Assembly (NCBI RefSeq): GCF_002127325.2
Contig: NC_035448.2
Location: 62,669,751 to 62,733,750 of the forward strand
Direction: 5' to 3'
Length of the DNA stretch: 64,000 bases
Origin: Helianthus annuus
Lineage: Eukaryota > Streptophyta > Magnoliopsida > Asterales > Asteraceae
Shown here in pieces: positions 1 to 11,000 of this stretch (positions are counted from its first letter, which is position 1; every line of letters begins with the position of its first letter). The notes under the pieces are model-generated. The model made no database searches. It had not been told where the DNA came from and worked only from the letters and a program-made list of their open reading frames with translations. Made by a program: the position numbers and the translations under genes.

Positions 1-898
1 TCCATGCCTTTCCATCTGCTGGATGTCTAAGAACCCCCGCCTCTTTGGTTCTGTATTTATCGTGCCGCAACATTTCCTTAGCAGTGTGTCTTGAGGCATA
101 TAAGCGCTTAAGTCTACTTGTGATGGGAAAGTAACGCAAAATTTTTACCGGTTTTTTCTTCCCTTTACTATTTTCCTTATAACGACTAGTGCCACACACG
201 GGGCAATTTTGTAATTCTGCATTTTCTTTCCAAAATAATGCACAATCATGTTTACAAGCATGAATAGATTCGTATCCTAGTCCAAGAGTACGTAAATACT
301 TTTTCGCCTCATAATGGTTCTTCGGCAAGTTTGCATCCTTGAGGGCCCGACTAAATAAATTCAGAATCATATCCATTGACACATTTGTCATTTTGCATGT
401 TACCTTCACGTTCATCAACTCTAGTAAAAAGCCTAGTACAGAAAACTCATCACACCCGGGGTATAAAGGCTTCTCCATATCGACAAATAACTTCTCCACA
501 TTTGGGTTATTACGTAGATTGGCACCGTCCATGAAGTTTTCAGCTTCAGTTTCGCCGCCCGTAGGAAAAACATCATCAAATAACTCATTGACACCGTCAT
601 GTGATTCGTTTTCACTTTCTTCATAGTCACTATCTGTATCATCTATTTCATAACCCGGAAGATGTTCACCATGATGAATCCATACATTGTATGATGGTTC
701 AAAACCATTATAGATGATATGATCAGCAACGACTGTGGGAACATGTCTTCTTGCATTCACACACTTTTTACACGGGCAATGTATCCTACCTTCACTATCA
801 ACATATGTTTTACCCCTTTCTGCAAAAGCTATCGCTCCATTAATGAACACTGGATCTACCTTATTAGTGATTTTAGTCCAGCTCTTATCCAATGTCAT
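1..898 (-). CDS. CACTA (En/Spm) TNP2-type transposase, N-terminal part, cut by window edge
   Basis: Reading the minus strand from an ATG at 898 gives about 299 codons without a stop to the window edge. The start MTLDKSW, followed by a CPCKKC cluster and a VWIHHGE block, is the Transposase_assoc domain (about residues 1-75). An acidic linker follows, then the beginning of the TNP2 domain with YPGCDEFSVL, HACKHDCALFW, CPVCGTSRYK and a C-terminal DGKAW. In the family this protein binds and cuts CACTA transposon ends in the nucleus. The open frame and conserved motifs suggest a recently active copy, but the catalytic core lies outside the window. No CACTA terminus was found on its 5' side between 899 and 2200, so element limits are unknown. 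Confidence 0.9.
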   Translation of the reverse strand, partial: MTLDKSWTKITNKVDPVFINGAIAFAERGKTYVDSEGRIHCPCKKCVNARRHVPTVVADHIIYNGFEPSYNVWIHHGEHLPGYEIDDTDSDYEESENESHDGVNELFDDVFPTGGETEAENFMDGANLRNNPNVEKLFVDMEKPLYPGCDEFSVLGFLLELMNVKVTCKMTNVSMDMILNLFSRALKDANLPKNHYEAKKYLRTLGLGYESIHACKHDCALFWKENAELQNCPVCGTSRYKENSKGKKKPVKILRYFPITSRLKRLYASRHTAKEMLRHDKYRTKEAGVLRHPADGKAW

Positions 899-2200
899 TG
901 CAAAATCCTGGTTAACAACAAACATAAATAAACTAATTGTCAAAACAAAACATTATTTTTTGGTTTATGAGGTAACATAATTTTAGACATAATAAAACTT
1001 AGCGGTAGGCAAATTACCAAATCTTGAGCAGAAGAATTTGCAAAATTATCCTTGAATTGATTCCCCTGTCCAGATGGTGACGTAACTTTTGAAAATCTTG
1101 CATGTACAAAAGAAAGTTGCCTAATGACAAAAGCAATAAAATATATATCTTGCGAGGAGATTACAAAAACAAGTGCGAGAAAGTTTAGAACGTATGTTTG
1201 TCGTATTGTTAACACGGTTTTATGCCAGTAGGACTGCGGCTCAACGTTTAACGATTGTGTATATTGCTTATTGTTTCTGAAGGAATTTAAGAATTTGATG
1301 GAGGTTAAATCGGTTCAGGTGAACAGTGATGATGATGATTCGATGTCGAGCAAGAGCTAACCCTAATTTCAACCCCAATTTTACTTTTGTATGTAAGGCT
1401 TTTATATACATATTTAAAGCTTATGAAGTTAATTCAGATAATATCAGCCCCTAAACCCTTCTTCTTCTTCTTCTTCAGTATTTGCTTGTATCACGTATTC
1501 GTTTAATCGGGTATGTAAATTTAATTGCCTTATTGAACCCTAGCATAGACAAACTATAAACGATTAAACGTACTTCAGTTCATTATGTATAGTTTTTTAA
1601 CAGAATATGTTGAACAGCAATATGCATGCACTTTTTTGAACATGATATTAAATAAAGTATTACTTACTCGCTCCGCTAGACCTTAGACATGAACAATATA
1701 TTGGCTTTCTTGATTGATTTGGAGATTCGTTTGCTGTCAGTTGACTTTATCATCTGCTGAACTAAACCATTAAGCTTTTCATTAAAATTCTACACACATT
1801 TATGCTTGTTTTTTAACAGCAATTATGCACATATGTTTGTACAGGCCTTATTGAATCTTTTATAAATGATCAATCACTTTCCATACCAGTCTCATGTTTT
1901 TCACGTGCCTTCCGCCTTCTTTTTGCCAGGTTCAGCTTCTTTTATCTCTAGAAAATAGATAAGATATTAGTACCAAAATGTAGGATCTAGGAATTATTTG
2001 CATTTTGCAGTAAGTAAGTTTGGTGGTGTGGCTTCCTCATCGGACAGAGAGGCTACAGATGGGGTGTGTTAATAAGGAAATCGTTTGCAGCTACGCACGA
2101 CCGCTAACAAAAAATGGAAGAAAGCGGGAGATCTCGGGTTCGGTCGACGGTTGCATGGTAAGTCAAGTCTCATTTTTACTCTCTTTGCAAAAATGTCATC
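899..2200. other. Non-coding stretch with possible exon remnants
   Basis: No recognisable gene. A short plus-strand reading frame ending at a stop at 1358-1360 (ATG at 1298; Asp run and Ser-rich tail) looks like the C-terminal end of a protein but I cannot name it. From 1440 to 1510 a CTT-rich stretch followed by GGTATGT resembles a plant 5' UTR and first-intron donor. A possible exon at about 2010-2154 is bounded by TTTTGCAG and ATGGTAAGTC and reads open in one frame. These may belong with the MA3 fragment downstream. Confidence 0.3.
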
Positions 2201-2208
2201 ATTTCTAT

Positions 2209-2633
2209 TAGGTGTGCTAAACGGGTCGTATTTGCGGGTTGGTGGGTTCAACCCGAACCCGAAAATTTTACACGAACCCGAACACAATCCGAAGTTTTGT
2301 GGGTTGTCCCGAACACGACCCGTTCAACCCGAATTTTTAAATTTTTATGAAACTAATATATTAAAATTAAAATTTACTTAAAAACACTAATGTATATAAC
2401 TCAATTATATTTAAATTATAAAATCCCATGTTAATTTCTCTTTTTAAGTTATAATAATGACATAAAATACCCGCCAACCCGACCGGGTCGACCCGAACCT
2501 GACCCGTTAACCTAAACGGGTTCGTGGGTTCAACCTGAAACTGACCCGAACCTGTTTAGACTAAACTAAACCCGCGAATTTCGTGTTAGGTTCATGTCAT
2601 GTTTTCTGGTCGTGTCAGAAATTTACACCCCTA
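2209..2633. mobile_element. hAT-type MITE, 425 bp, with 8-bp target duplication
   Basis: The element begins TAGGTGTGCTAA and ends TTTACACCCCTA, imperfect terminal inverted repeats. It is flanked on both sides by ATTTCTAT (2201-2208 and 2634-2641), a perfect 8-bp target site duplication as made by hAT transposases. The interior is a low-complexity run of ACCCGAACC-type and GGGTTCG-type motifs with an AT-rich centre and no coding capacity. It sits in what looks like an intron of the MA3 fragment. Confidence 0.8.
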
Positions 2634-2747
2634 ATTTCTATCATGAATTCAAGCTTATGTAGTCACGAGTGTTCAAGCTTTTGGTTTATTTTGTGTGGCT
2701 TTTAAATGTTTGTGTTATACTATCATGCTCAATGACCTTGAAATCAT

Positions 2748-2880
2748 ATGGGGTTTGCATTTTCTGACCCGTTGGACAAGTACAAAAGAAAGGTGGCATC
2801 CATCATTGATGATTACTTTACCAATGATGATGTGGATTTAGCAGCATCTAAACTCAGGGAACTCGGGCCATCTGACTTTT
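2748..2880 (+). pseudogene. MA3-domain protein fragment (MRF/ECIP1-like)
   Basis: The frame reads SDPLDKYKRKVASIIDDYF, then NDDVDLAASKLRELG, closely matching the start of the first MA3 domain of plant MRF/ECIP1-type translation regulators, which bind eIF4A. Only about 40 residues are recognisable: the following RLVSMAMDR-like part is absent and the frame changes to unrelated sequence before a stop near 2952. No continuation was found downstream. This is a fragment, either a decayed exon or one captured by a transposon. The Helitron-like terminus at 3815 makes capture possible. Confidence 0.5.
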
Positions 2881-3765
2881 CATGTGTTTTCAATATTTGG
2901 TTCGTGGACAAAAATTGGGAACCTTTTTGTTTATTTAGTTTTTTGTTTGTGTAATACTTTTACTTGTCATGAGCAGGTTTTTCATGTTTTAATTTGTTTG
3001 TTGTATAAAGCCCCTTTTCAGGGTATTCATGTCGGGTTGGCAGGTTAAATTGGTGAACCCGAACATGAACCATATTATTATTGGTGTCGTAAACACCCAC
3101 CCTAACCCAAGCACTTTTAAATTTGCGTAACCCGGAGATGCCCCGTATAACCCATTTATCTAACCGTGCCAAATGAGTTGGCGAGCTTTTTAACGAGTTC
3201 ATAGGTTAAACTAGCTGCCATATAAACCCGAGTATGATAAGCTATTTAAATTAAAGTCTACTTGACATTTTAACCGCAGATACGGTATTGTTCATTGAGT
3301 TTTGGTGATTGTTTTTTTGCGTTTTTGCTGCCTTTGACTTTGTATAGTTGAGAATTATTGATTGTTTGTTGTTATTTTGTTGCAGATGTAGATGAAGTTT
3401 TACGCAATTTGCGGTCCAGGTTTATTTTTTTTGTTTAAATGCAGTTAAATAATTCATGTGCTTTTGAGCAATTTTATAATATAATTAGTGATCTATGTAT
3501 GGTTGGAGATAAACTTCAAACACTGGTAACTAACCATGAGTTTTTTTGATCATAAACATTGTAAATGTGTAATTTATTATGTCTCCATTTCATGATAACA
3601 GTGTACATTTGATTACTTAGGAGTTGAAGGACCATGTCTTAACTTGAGTTTAGATCGAATTGTTCTTAAAACCCGAGGTGCAGGGCGTTGCTCTATATAC
3701 AACCAATCAGAGTTTAGATCGAATTGTTCCTATTATTATACGTGTTAATACTAACAGGAAGCGCA
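2881..3765. other. Non-coding, intron-like and repeat-derived
   Basis: AT-rich sequence without a gene. Around 3010-3200 there is a decayed run of ACCCGAAC and GGTT motifs resembling the hAT MITE interior. A splice-acceptor-like TTGTTGCAG at about 3377-3385 precedes a short open stretch, which could be another remnant of the captured gene. Nothing else is supported. Confidence 0.3.
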
Positions 3766-3769
3766 AACA

Positions 3770-3814
3770 AGGTTGCAAATGTCGATCCCGCTGCAACGCG
3801 CAGGTTCCCCACTA

Positions 3815-3815
<1 letters not shown>
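3770..3815 (+). mobile_element. Helitron-like 3' terminus
   Basis: The sequence has a GC-rich potential hairpin (CCCGC, spacer, GCAGG at about 3786-3804) followed within about 10 bp by CACTAG and then T, which fits the Helitron rule of a short hairpin just inside a terminal CTRR. The stem has one mismatch. The 5' TC end was not found, so element length is unknown. The MA3 fragment would lie inside if this call is right. Confidence 0.4.

Positions 3816-3817
<2 letters not shown>

Positions 3818-3871
<54 letters not shown>
3818..3871. repeat. (TA)n microsatellite
   Basis: About 26 uninterrupted TA repeats directly after the Helitron-like terminus. Confidence 0.95.
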
Positions 3872-3873
<2 letters not shown>

Positions 3874-3920
3874 TGGGTTTAGGTCAAGATAGGCTAAAAA
3901 AATAATGAAAATTAAAAAGG

Positions 3921-3974
<54 letters not shown>
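3921..3974. repeat. (TAA)n microsatellite
   Basis: About 17 consecutive TAA/ATA repeats, only 50 bp from the (TA)n tract. Confidence 0.95.
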
Positions 3975-3976
<2 letters not shown>

Positions 3977-4415
3977 AGAGATACAGGACAGAAACGAAAG
4001 GTTTAATTTATTACCTCAATAATTACGCAGTGAAGGAACTAGAAACGACAGTGGCGGTACGCGATGCGTGAAGGCGGCTGTGTCTGTCGCATGAACAAAT
4101 TAACAAAATATTAGATCAACAATTTTGCAGAAAACTGTTCAAAAGAGAAGAGCATACTAATTTTATTTTTGGTACCTGGGACTTGAATTGGATAAACAAA
4201 TAGAATGTTTCAGCAAGTAGTTTAGCAGAACCGTGATACGGTGTCGAGTTGGCGGTGTGGCAGAGTCTGTTAATCAAAAGGGAAGAACTGGTGCTTCAAA
4301 TATTAGTTTCAACTTTCAAAGATATAGTTCTGATTTGATTTATGTAATAATCTTGGTGTAATTTATATATCTGATTATCAAAAGTTCTTGTGTTCAGTAT
4401 TCAAATTTAATCACT

Positions 4416-4871
4416 ATGCTACTTCAACCAGTTATCGGTATAGGAACAGATGTTAGAACAGTATTGTCCGGTCCCAGCGCGAATGCGTTGTTTAAAGCCA
4501 TAAAATTTGGGGAGGTATCTTTGCTGAATCCCATTTTGGTCCACTGTAAAAAATCCGGGAAGTCGTTTTATGTGATTATCCATCGGGTAACGGGTAGTTT
4601 GATCATAGATTTCGAGCCCGTTATGCCTAATGAAACCCCAACGACAGCTGCGGGTTCTCTACAGTCTTACAAATACGCAGGCAAACCGATAGCCAGGTTA
4701 CAGTCTTTGCCTTGTGGCAGCATTGAACGACTATGTGACATGATGGTCCAGGAGGTTTTTGAGCTCACAGGTTATGACCTGGTCATGGCTTATAAGTTCC
4801 ATGATGATGAAAAGTCTAGGATTCCCATTCTTGCGAGGAGATTACAAACCCAGTTGCAATTAAACGAATAA
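4416..4871 (+). pseudogene. Phytochrome (phyA-like) PAS/GAF fragment
   Basis: A 151-codon frame. Residues 7-132 match the end of the phytochrome N-terminal PAS domain and the start of the GAF domain: [55 protein letters not shown], then [16 protein letters not shown] and VMAYKFHDD. The match resembles phytochrome A. It stops after KFHDD, before the chromophore-attachment Cys, and ends in about 18 unrelated residues. The upstream part of the PAS domain and all later domains (PHY, histidine-kinase-like) are missing. No photoreceptor function is possible. It is a captured or duplicated gene fragment; the open frame implies it is fairly recent. Confidence 0.85.
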
Positions 4872-5140
4872 AATAATCAAGACTGCCTGATCACTTAAAT
4901 GAATTAGCATAATTAAACGATCACAGAGAAAGTGATTGTCTCATACTTCAAATCACAATTGGATAAATAAATCAAACAAACAAACCTGATTGCCCCTCCC
5001 CTGTAGCCTGCTTGATTGAATCGATTATCCTGATCAATTGAGATTGCGCGATGGTATATTAAAGTACTGAACCCTAATCTCTTATTCAGATGACCACAAC
5101 CTAATCAAGTGATTTGTAGCAACTTTGGTTATTCTTCCCT
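4872..5140. other. Non-coding
   Basis: No gene or repeat recognised between the phytochrome fragment and the tandem repeat. Confidence 0.4.
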
Positions 5141-5149
5141 CGTCACTCG

Positions 5150-5515
5150 AAACCGAACCAAAACGAAACTGAATAAACCGAACCGAAATGAAACCGTCCC
5201 AACCCGAAACACGTCCCGTGCGGAAACTCGTCTCTGTCAAAAACCCGTTGCGATCCGAAACCCATCCCATGCGGAAACTCGTGTCTGTCCAAAACCCGTT
5301 GCGATCCGAAACCCGTCCCGTGCGGAAACCCATGTCGGACTGAAACCCGATCTGAACCAACCTCGTTCTAATCCAAAACCTACGTCGTGTCAAAACCCGT
5401 CTCGGCCCGAAACTCAATTCGAACTAAACACATTTCGTGTCGTAACTCGTCTCATGTGGATACTTGTGCCGGCTCGAAACCCATTCCAATCCGAAACTTG
5501 TCCCGTTTCTTTAAG
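5150..5515. repeat. Degenerate tandem repeat, CCCGT...GAAAC units
   Basis: The stretch is built of degenerate copies of units such as CCCGTTGCGATCCGAAACCC and GTGCGGAAACTCGTCTCTGT with about 10-20 bp periodicity. It produces long spurious frames on both strands. A weaker GACCCA-rich continuation runs to about 5690. No coding role is apparent. Confidence 0.65.
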
Positions 5516-5883
5516 ACACTAACCACATCAACGCATTTCTTTAAAGTTGTCGACCCACTTTGACCCGAAAATAATAAGATGAAATTCCATCTGACCCATT
5601 GTGACCCATTTAGTTAAAATATCTTACCCAAACCAACCCATATGATTTTAAAAGCAACCCAAACTAACCCACTTGGAAGGATTTGGGTCAAGATTGCCGC
5701 GTATAGTTCGAACACACAAATTGGTCCCTCGCAACTTCATACCACCACGAAATCAAGTCATCTTATTGTTCAAATAAAAGTATCATTACGTTGTCATGGT
5801 GTTTAAGAAAGATGTTAGAATTACTCGAGTTGAAGTCTGCGCAATCAAGGTACATACCCCTAACAACTTACGTGTATGAGTTT

Positions 5884-6420
5884 AAGGTGTTGTTCGTTTT
5901 TTTTTTCTGAAAAGCTCTGCGCAAGCTCTTATGTCTGCGTCGCTCAGACCACGTGCAGACATTGCAACGCGCAGACTGTTTGTTTTTCCGAAGACATTTC
6001 ATTTAAAAACGTCTGCGCGAGCTCTTCTTGGTGTAGACTTGCCCCAGCCACTTCTAAGATCTTCTAAGTTCTGCAGAGAGTTAAACACCACCACTCACCA
6101 CCACCGTCCATCACTGCCCATCACCGCCACCACCACAGTTCACCACCACCCACTACCGTCCATCACCACCGTCAATCACCACCGTCCACCACCCACTACC
6201 GTCCATCACCACCACCGCCTATCACCGTCACCGTCCAGCAGCACCACCACCGTTCGTACACCACTACCAGTTTATTTTAGAAGTCTGCATGCGTTAAAAA
6301 ACAAACAACCTTTTTCTTGCACACTACAGAGGTTTGGTCCACCTCTTTTTCTATAGATGTCTGCAGATGTGGTCCGTAGACTGCAGACATTTTACCTCTT
6401 AAAAAAACAAACAGCACCTA
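5884..6420. mobile_element. MITE-like element with ~20-bp inverted ends
   Basis: The left end AAGGTGTTGTTCGTTTTTTT and right end AAAAAAACAAACAGCACCTA are inverted complements with few mismatches. Short AGTTT flanks could be part of a decayed target duplication. Inside, CTGCGCAAGCTCTT/CTGCAGACAT motifs recur near both ends. A CCACCAC-rich low-complexity core fills the middle. Non-autonomous, probably hAT. Confidence 0.5.
6085..6255. repeat. CAC/CCA-rich low-complexity tract
   Basis: Runs of CACCAC and CCATCACC within the MITE-like element. Its apparent His/Pro-rich frame is a by-product of the repeat. Confidence 0.8.
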
Positions 6421-7040
6421 AGTTTCCACTAGCTACCCCGTAGTTGGAAGCATAAATTCATTATTTGTGATAACTTTATATGCTTGGATTAGGTTTTCAC
6501 TACCTCTAGTCAGAAATTTGTATTTGTTATTGTGTGATATGATTATTGTTGATAATATATGATGTTAATTATATAAATATAATACTATTTCTATTATTTT
6601 ATACCGTAAACCTAACGCATCGAACTACCGAATATGACACATCGAATGTGATAAGTTATATGATAATAACTCAATAAATAGTAAATTGGCTAAACTCGCG
6701 CTTCAAAAATAGAACTTAAATTGAGCCTATCTTGAGCTCGAGCTATATCTTTTAAGTTGAACAAGGTCAAGGTCGATCATATTTAAGCTCGAGCTAGGCT
6801 CAGCTTGTTTACACCCCTAGTATTAATTGATTTTGCTTTGTTCATTGAATTGGTCAATAATGGTTAAGTATGGTATTAGTTGGTCAATGATAGGGATGGC
6901 AATCGAACTAAGTATGGTATTAGTTTCGCGTCTGTTTATCAGGTTTGGGACTAGTTTTTATTTATTTCGCGTGTTTGGGATTGGTTTGGGATTTGGTGAT
7001 ATACCCGTTTACCCGACCTAATAATTGTTAATTGGCAGCA
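6421..7040. other. Non-coding with a hAT-like end
   Basis: AT-rich sequence with no gene. At about 6790-6820 GCTCGAGCT motifs end in GTTTACACCCCTAG, the same terminal sequence as the hAT-like elements at 2633 and 8718, without a partner end. Confidence 0.4.
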
Positions 7041-7560
7041 GTTACAATCAGTTAGGGTAATTGTTAGTCAATGACAACAAATGTTATTGAATTAAGATCA
7101 ATGTTGGTCAATTATAGTCAATGTTGGTCACTTAGGGTCCACGGTGGTCAAAGTGACTTATCATTGAATCTATAAGGTATCATATCCCAAAAATTACAAA
7201 TTAACAAAAAAAAAAAGAAGTAAAAGTCAATTACGGTTCGTGGTAGTCAACTAGGGTTAATAAAGGTTATTTAAATATAATGATGGTCATTTAGAGCCAT
7301 GTATTGTTAATTAGGGTCATTTTTGATTAGTTAGAGCCATTGATAGTCAAGTAGAGTCATTGATGATTAGTTAGGATCATTTATGTTCAATTAGGGTCAT
7401 TATTGTTAACTTAGGGTCGTTAATGGTCAATTGGAGTAAAGAATTGTCAATTATGGCCACTAATGGTCGTTCAAGGTGATTAATGGTCAACTTGAGTTGG
7501 TGATGGCCGACTAGGGTGATTAATGGTTTATTGGTGCCAATTAGGGCAAATAAGAGCCAT
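7040..7560. repeat. Degenerate ~20-bp minisatellite (GGTCAATTAGGGTCATT-like)
   Basis: About 25 imperfect units built on GGTCAATTAGGGTCATTGAT run through the whole interval. Spacing is about 18-22 bp and each unit carries several substitutions. The TTAGGGT core resembles plant telomere sequence but is not arrayed in 7-bp register. No coding frame spans it. Confidence 0.75.
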
Positions 7561-7690
7561 TATGATTTTATTAATGCCCAATATAACTAATTAAGATATA
7601 CATAATCTATTACAACTTATTAGGGTATGATTTTATTAATGCTTGATATGACTAATTAAGATATACATAATCTATTACAACTTATTAGGA
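7561..7690. repeat. 65-bp tandem duplication
   Basis: Two abutting 65-bp units, 7561-7625 and 7626-7690, differ by only a handful of bases (CCCAATATA versus CTTGATATG, final G versus A). Confidence 0.95.
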
Positions 7691-8006
7691 TATATATTGG
7701 TCAAGATATGTATAACTTTGTTAACAACACGATCCTACAAAAGATGACTCGTTATAACTCATAACGATATATCTTTATCAACTAAATTCAATATTCGTGA
7801 ACAAATATCAAAGCTAGTCTATCAAAGTCACTATAATGAGTGTCGATAATGACTTGGTTTTATTTTTAGGTTTCTATACTTAGTGTCATTACCATGCCAA
7901 TGTCGTAATGGACCGAATCGATAATGCCCAAATCCCAAAGCAGTGCACGAGAATTAAGCTAGTTGAACTATTAAATTATCAACAACTAAATTATATTGCT
8001 AAAACC

Positions 8007-8718
8007 TAGAGGTGCAAACGAGTGGAGCCCGAGCTCGACTAGCCTCAGGCTTGAGCTTGTTTAGCTTATGAAAGCTTGAGCGGCTCGTAAGTAGTTTTCA
8101 AGCTCGAGCTCGACTAGGCTAAAGCTCAAGGTCTTTAAGCTTATGAATGCTCGAGCGGCTCGTAGGTAGTTTTTCAAGTTTGAGCTCTACTCGATTATTA
8201 TTTATTAATTAATATATATTAATTACAGTTATTAACTTATTAATTTGTATATAATTAAGTTATTTTTTCATAATTTTGTAAATAGTAATAAGGATTATGT
8301 AAATATTTATTTGAGTAAATTGCCAAAATCGCCCTTGAGGTTTGGGCATGTTTGTCATTTTCATCCAAAACAATTTTTTTGTACCATATAGTCCTTCAGT
8401 TTTAAAATTTTTTGTCATTTTCATTCAAACGTCTAACTTTTTTGCCAAACGTCTAATATTTTGTACCATATAGTCCTTCACTTTTGTGCCCAAAACTGAG
8501 TCCTTCACTTTTGTGCCCAAAACTGAAGGACTATATGATACAAAAAAAGTTGTTTTGGATGAAAATGACAAAGATGACCAAACCGATTTTGGCAATTTAC
8601 TCTATTTATTTAACATATTAATAAAAAGTATATAGATTATGGGCTTGTTAAGGTTTGCAAACTGACTCGAGCTCGTTTTGAGCCTTTTTTAGACGAGCTC
8701 GGCTCGTTTACACCCCTA
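8007..8718. mobile_element. hAT-like element with TAGAGGTGCAAACG ends, carrying an insertion
   Basis: Left end TAGAGGTGCAAACGAG and right end CTCGTTTACACCCCTA are imperfect inverted repeats. Subterminal GAGCTCGACT and AGCTTGAGC motifs are palindromic. No matching 8-bp duplication was found in the flanks. Without the inserted 290-bp element and its duplicated site the element is about 413 bp, close to the 425-bp MITE at 2209. Confidence 0.6.
8313..8602. mobile_element. Mutator-like MITE, 290 bp, 9-bp target duplication
   Basis: Begins GAGTAAATTGCCAAAATCG and ends with its inverted complement. Flanked by TATTTATTT on both sides (8304-8312 and 8603-8611), the 9-bp duplication length made by Mutator-like transposases. 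Arms share GTCATTTTCATCCAAAAC-type sequence. The centre has an internal near-direct repeat of TAGTCCTTCA/TTTTGTGCCCAAAACTGA. Inserted inside the hAT-like element, so it is the younger of the two. Confidence 0.85.
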
Positions 8719-10012
8719 GTATTTCTAATTAAGTTAAAATAGTAGAATAAATTATTAGATATCAACTATTAATTAAATACTATATATGAAATAAGTATAA
8801 CACTTCAATTTAAATGGAAACCTATCTAGCACCGACATCGCACACAACCATCGGATATCCATTGTCAATTTCCCAAAAAACCGTGCATTTCATTGAAGGT
8901 TTGTCAATCAAATGTCATTTAATATCTTATAATATATTAATTTTGTTACATTTATTAGTCATTAGAGAATTCTTATAAATGCCAGGGAACTAAAAATTTG
9001 GAAGAAGTTAGTAAATCTGCAACTCCCCGCCAAAACTGATCCATGGAAATCGGATGTTGTGCATACACGTTCGATGATTCAAGATCCCATTATCCCTCTA
9101 CTACTCCTTCACGAACACTCTACTACGACGCCCATCAGTTTCTGTGTGAGATTCGGTGGATTCACTCAATCAATCAGCCTGTATTTGAAGATTAAGGTAT
9201 TAATTGAACTAGTTTTCAAGCAATTAAGCAACACTACACACACTCGTCTGAGATTCTATAAGCCCTAGTTTAGTTTTGGTTTAATTTGTTGGTTCCTAAT
9301 TTGTGTCTTCATTTAGCTCTAATTTGAATACCTATTCGTATATTGATGGATATATTTGTTTAGAAGTTGATTAATTGTTTGCCCCTTGTGATGATTTTTA
9401 GTTTTAACATGATTTTTACTATTAACTAGTATTTTATGTTCCGAACTAAATTTACCTCGAAAGATAGAGTACTGGAATTTACCTGCACTACAAAAATTGC
9501 ATCCAATATAAAGTTAAATACCTCGACCTGCTGCTGCTATTTCCCCTTCCTGCAATATAAACTAGAAAAACAAGACGACACTGTTAAGAATTAACCTATC
9601 TATTTGCTGACTACCATCACCCTTCTCAAAAAACCGAATACCACACCAATAAAAAAACCGAAACCGACCCGATATGAATTATGTAGGTTATCTTTTGGTT
9701 CTATTGTTGGCTCAGATGTTGGGTTCTGGTCGGTTCCGGTCCAGGAACACAAGTAACCGAGTTACAAACCTGTTGGACCGAAATTCAAAAGAAAAGTATA
9801 CATTAGGCTAGGGCCAGCAGCCTTTTCTTAACCTAATTAATTAGTAGGTATCACTATAAATTAGATGCATAATTTTTATTTTTTAAGTGCGTTTTTTATG
9901 GTTCATCCAGTAACAACATAGAAATCCACCTTCATTTCATGTTAACTTATTAGAGTATGCCATGTTTTGCTGAGTTTAATAAATGTTACCAATCATGATA
10001 ATCCTGGCTAAG
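8719..10012. other. Non-coding; one unassigned short frame
   Basis: No recognised gene. At 9042 an ATG opens a plus-strand frame of about 50 codons beginning MEIGCCAYTFDD, preceded by a CCCCGCCAAAA sequence that looks like an E2F site. It stops near 9195, where GATTAAGGTATT could be a donor. I do not recognise it. A CACTACAAAAA sequence at 9486 could be a CACTA end but is unpaired. Confidence 0.3.
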
Positions 10013-11000
10013 CGCTGATCAGCGTGCAATAATTATCCTTCACACATCATTGACTGAAGAAGCCGCCTCTGAAATCCTTGGCCTCCAAACTGCTCGGGCA
10101 ATCTGGCTCGCCCTTGAAGCGGCTTACAACAATTCATCCGTGGAGCGGATTCAAAACCTTTTCGACAGCTGAACAAAGGTACTGATATTGTTGCTGTTGT
10201 TGGAAGAAAATTCAAAGCCATTTGCGATCAACTCGCTGCAGTTGATACTTCTGTTGATCCCCTTAACCAGCTACACTAGTTTTTGCGTGGCCTCAGTCCT
10301 TCCTTTAAAACGTTTTCAACATTGTTACGAACATCCAGGCAGTTCCTACGTTTCGTGATTTATTAGCACAATCCGAAAGCAATGATTTGTTTTTGCAATC
10401 TTACCATTGAATCGCGCCAAACCCGGTTGCTTTCAAAGTTACTTCTGTGCAACCGTCTGCCCGAAACAGCCCTCATTGTGGTGGTAGAGATGGCCCTAAT
10501 TTCCGTGGTGGGGGTCACGGCCGTGGTTGACGCCCCCCACACTGTCAACTTTGTCACATCGAGGGCCACTATGCAAATCTATGTCCTCAATTGCTTCAGT
10601 TTACCTCCAAAACCGTTCCCACCGAAGCATACATTTCTAAAGCCTTCACTGCGCAATGTAACATTGGCAATAACGTTCGCAATTGGTTTATCGAAACTGG
10701 CGCTACCGATCATATGCCAAACAATCCGGCTACCATTCCCAATGCAACCACCTTCACCTTTGTTTGGCGATGGTGGTAAACTCCCAATTTCTCACATTGG
10801 CTCTACCACCATCTCTCACGCTATTAATCTTAATGATGTTTTAGTTATTCCCAATCTTAAACATAACTTGCTTTCCGTTAGTAAACTAACACGTGAATCA
10901 AACTTTAAATCTCAAGTTTGTTTTTAAGCAAGCTATGATAACCACCAGACTTATCACAATGTCCTTCTTAAGAAGAATCATAATCATATGATTTCATACA
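10013..11000 (+). pseudogene. Broken Copia retrotransposon gag-protease
   Basis: Across shifting frames the stretch reads a Copia gag of the UBN2 type (about 10045-10330: AARAIWLALEAAYNN-like, then a KFKAICDQLAAVD block). A CCHC zinc knuckle follows at about 10545-10590 (CQLCHIEGHYANLC). The protease start at about 10684 reads WFIETGATDHM, with Glu in place of the catalytic Asp. The LKHNLLSVSKLT block at about 10855-10890 is the usual gag-pre-integrase boundary. Frameshifts and stops break it, and integrase, RT and RNase H are missing. It is a dead internal fragment. AT-rich sequence at 11030-11230 may be an LTR remnant. Confidence 0.75.

Noticed and set aside
5109..5522. 137-codon plus and 111-codon minus frames as genes
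   Set aside because: Both are translations of the same degenerate tandem repeat.
7040..7560. Interstitial telomere repeat
   Set aside because: TTAGGG strings occur but not in 7-bp TTTAGGG register; the period is about 20 bp.
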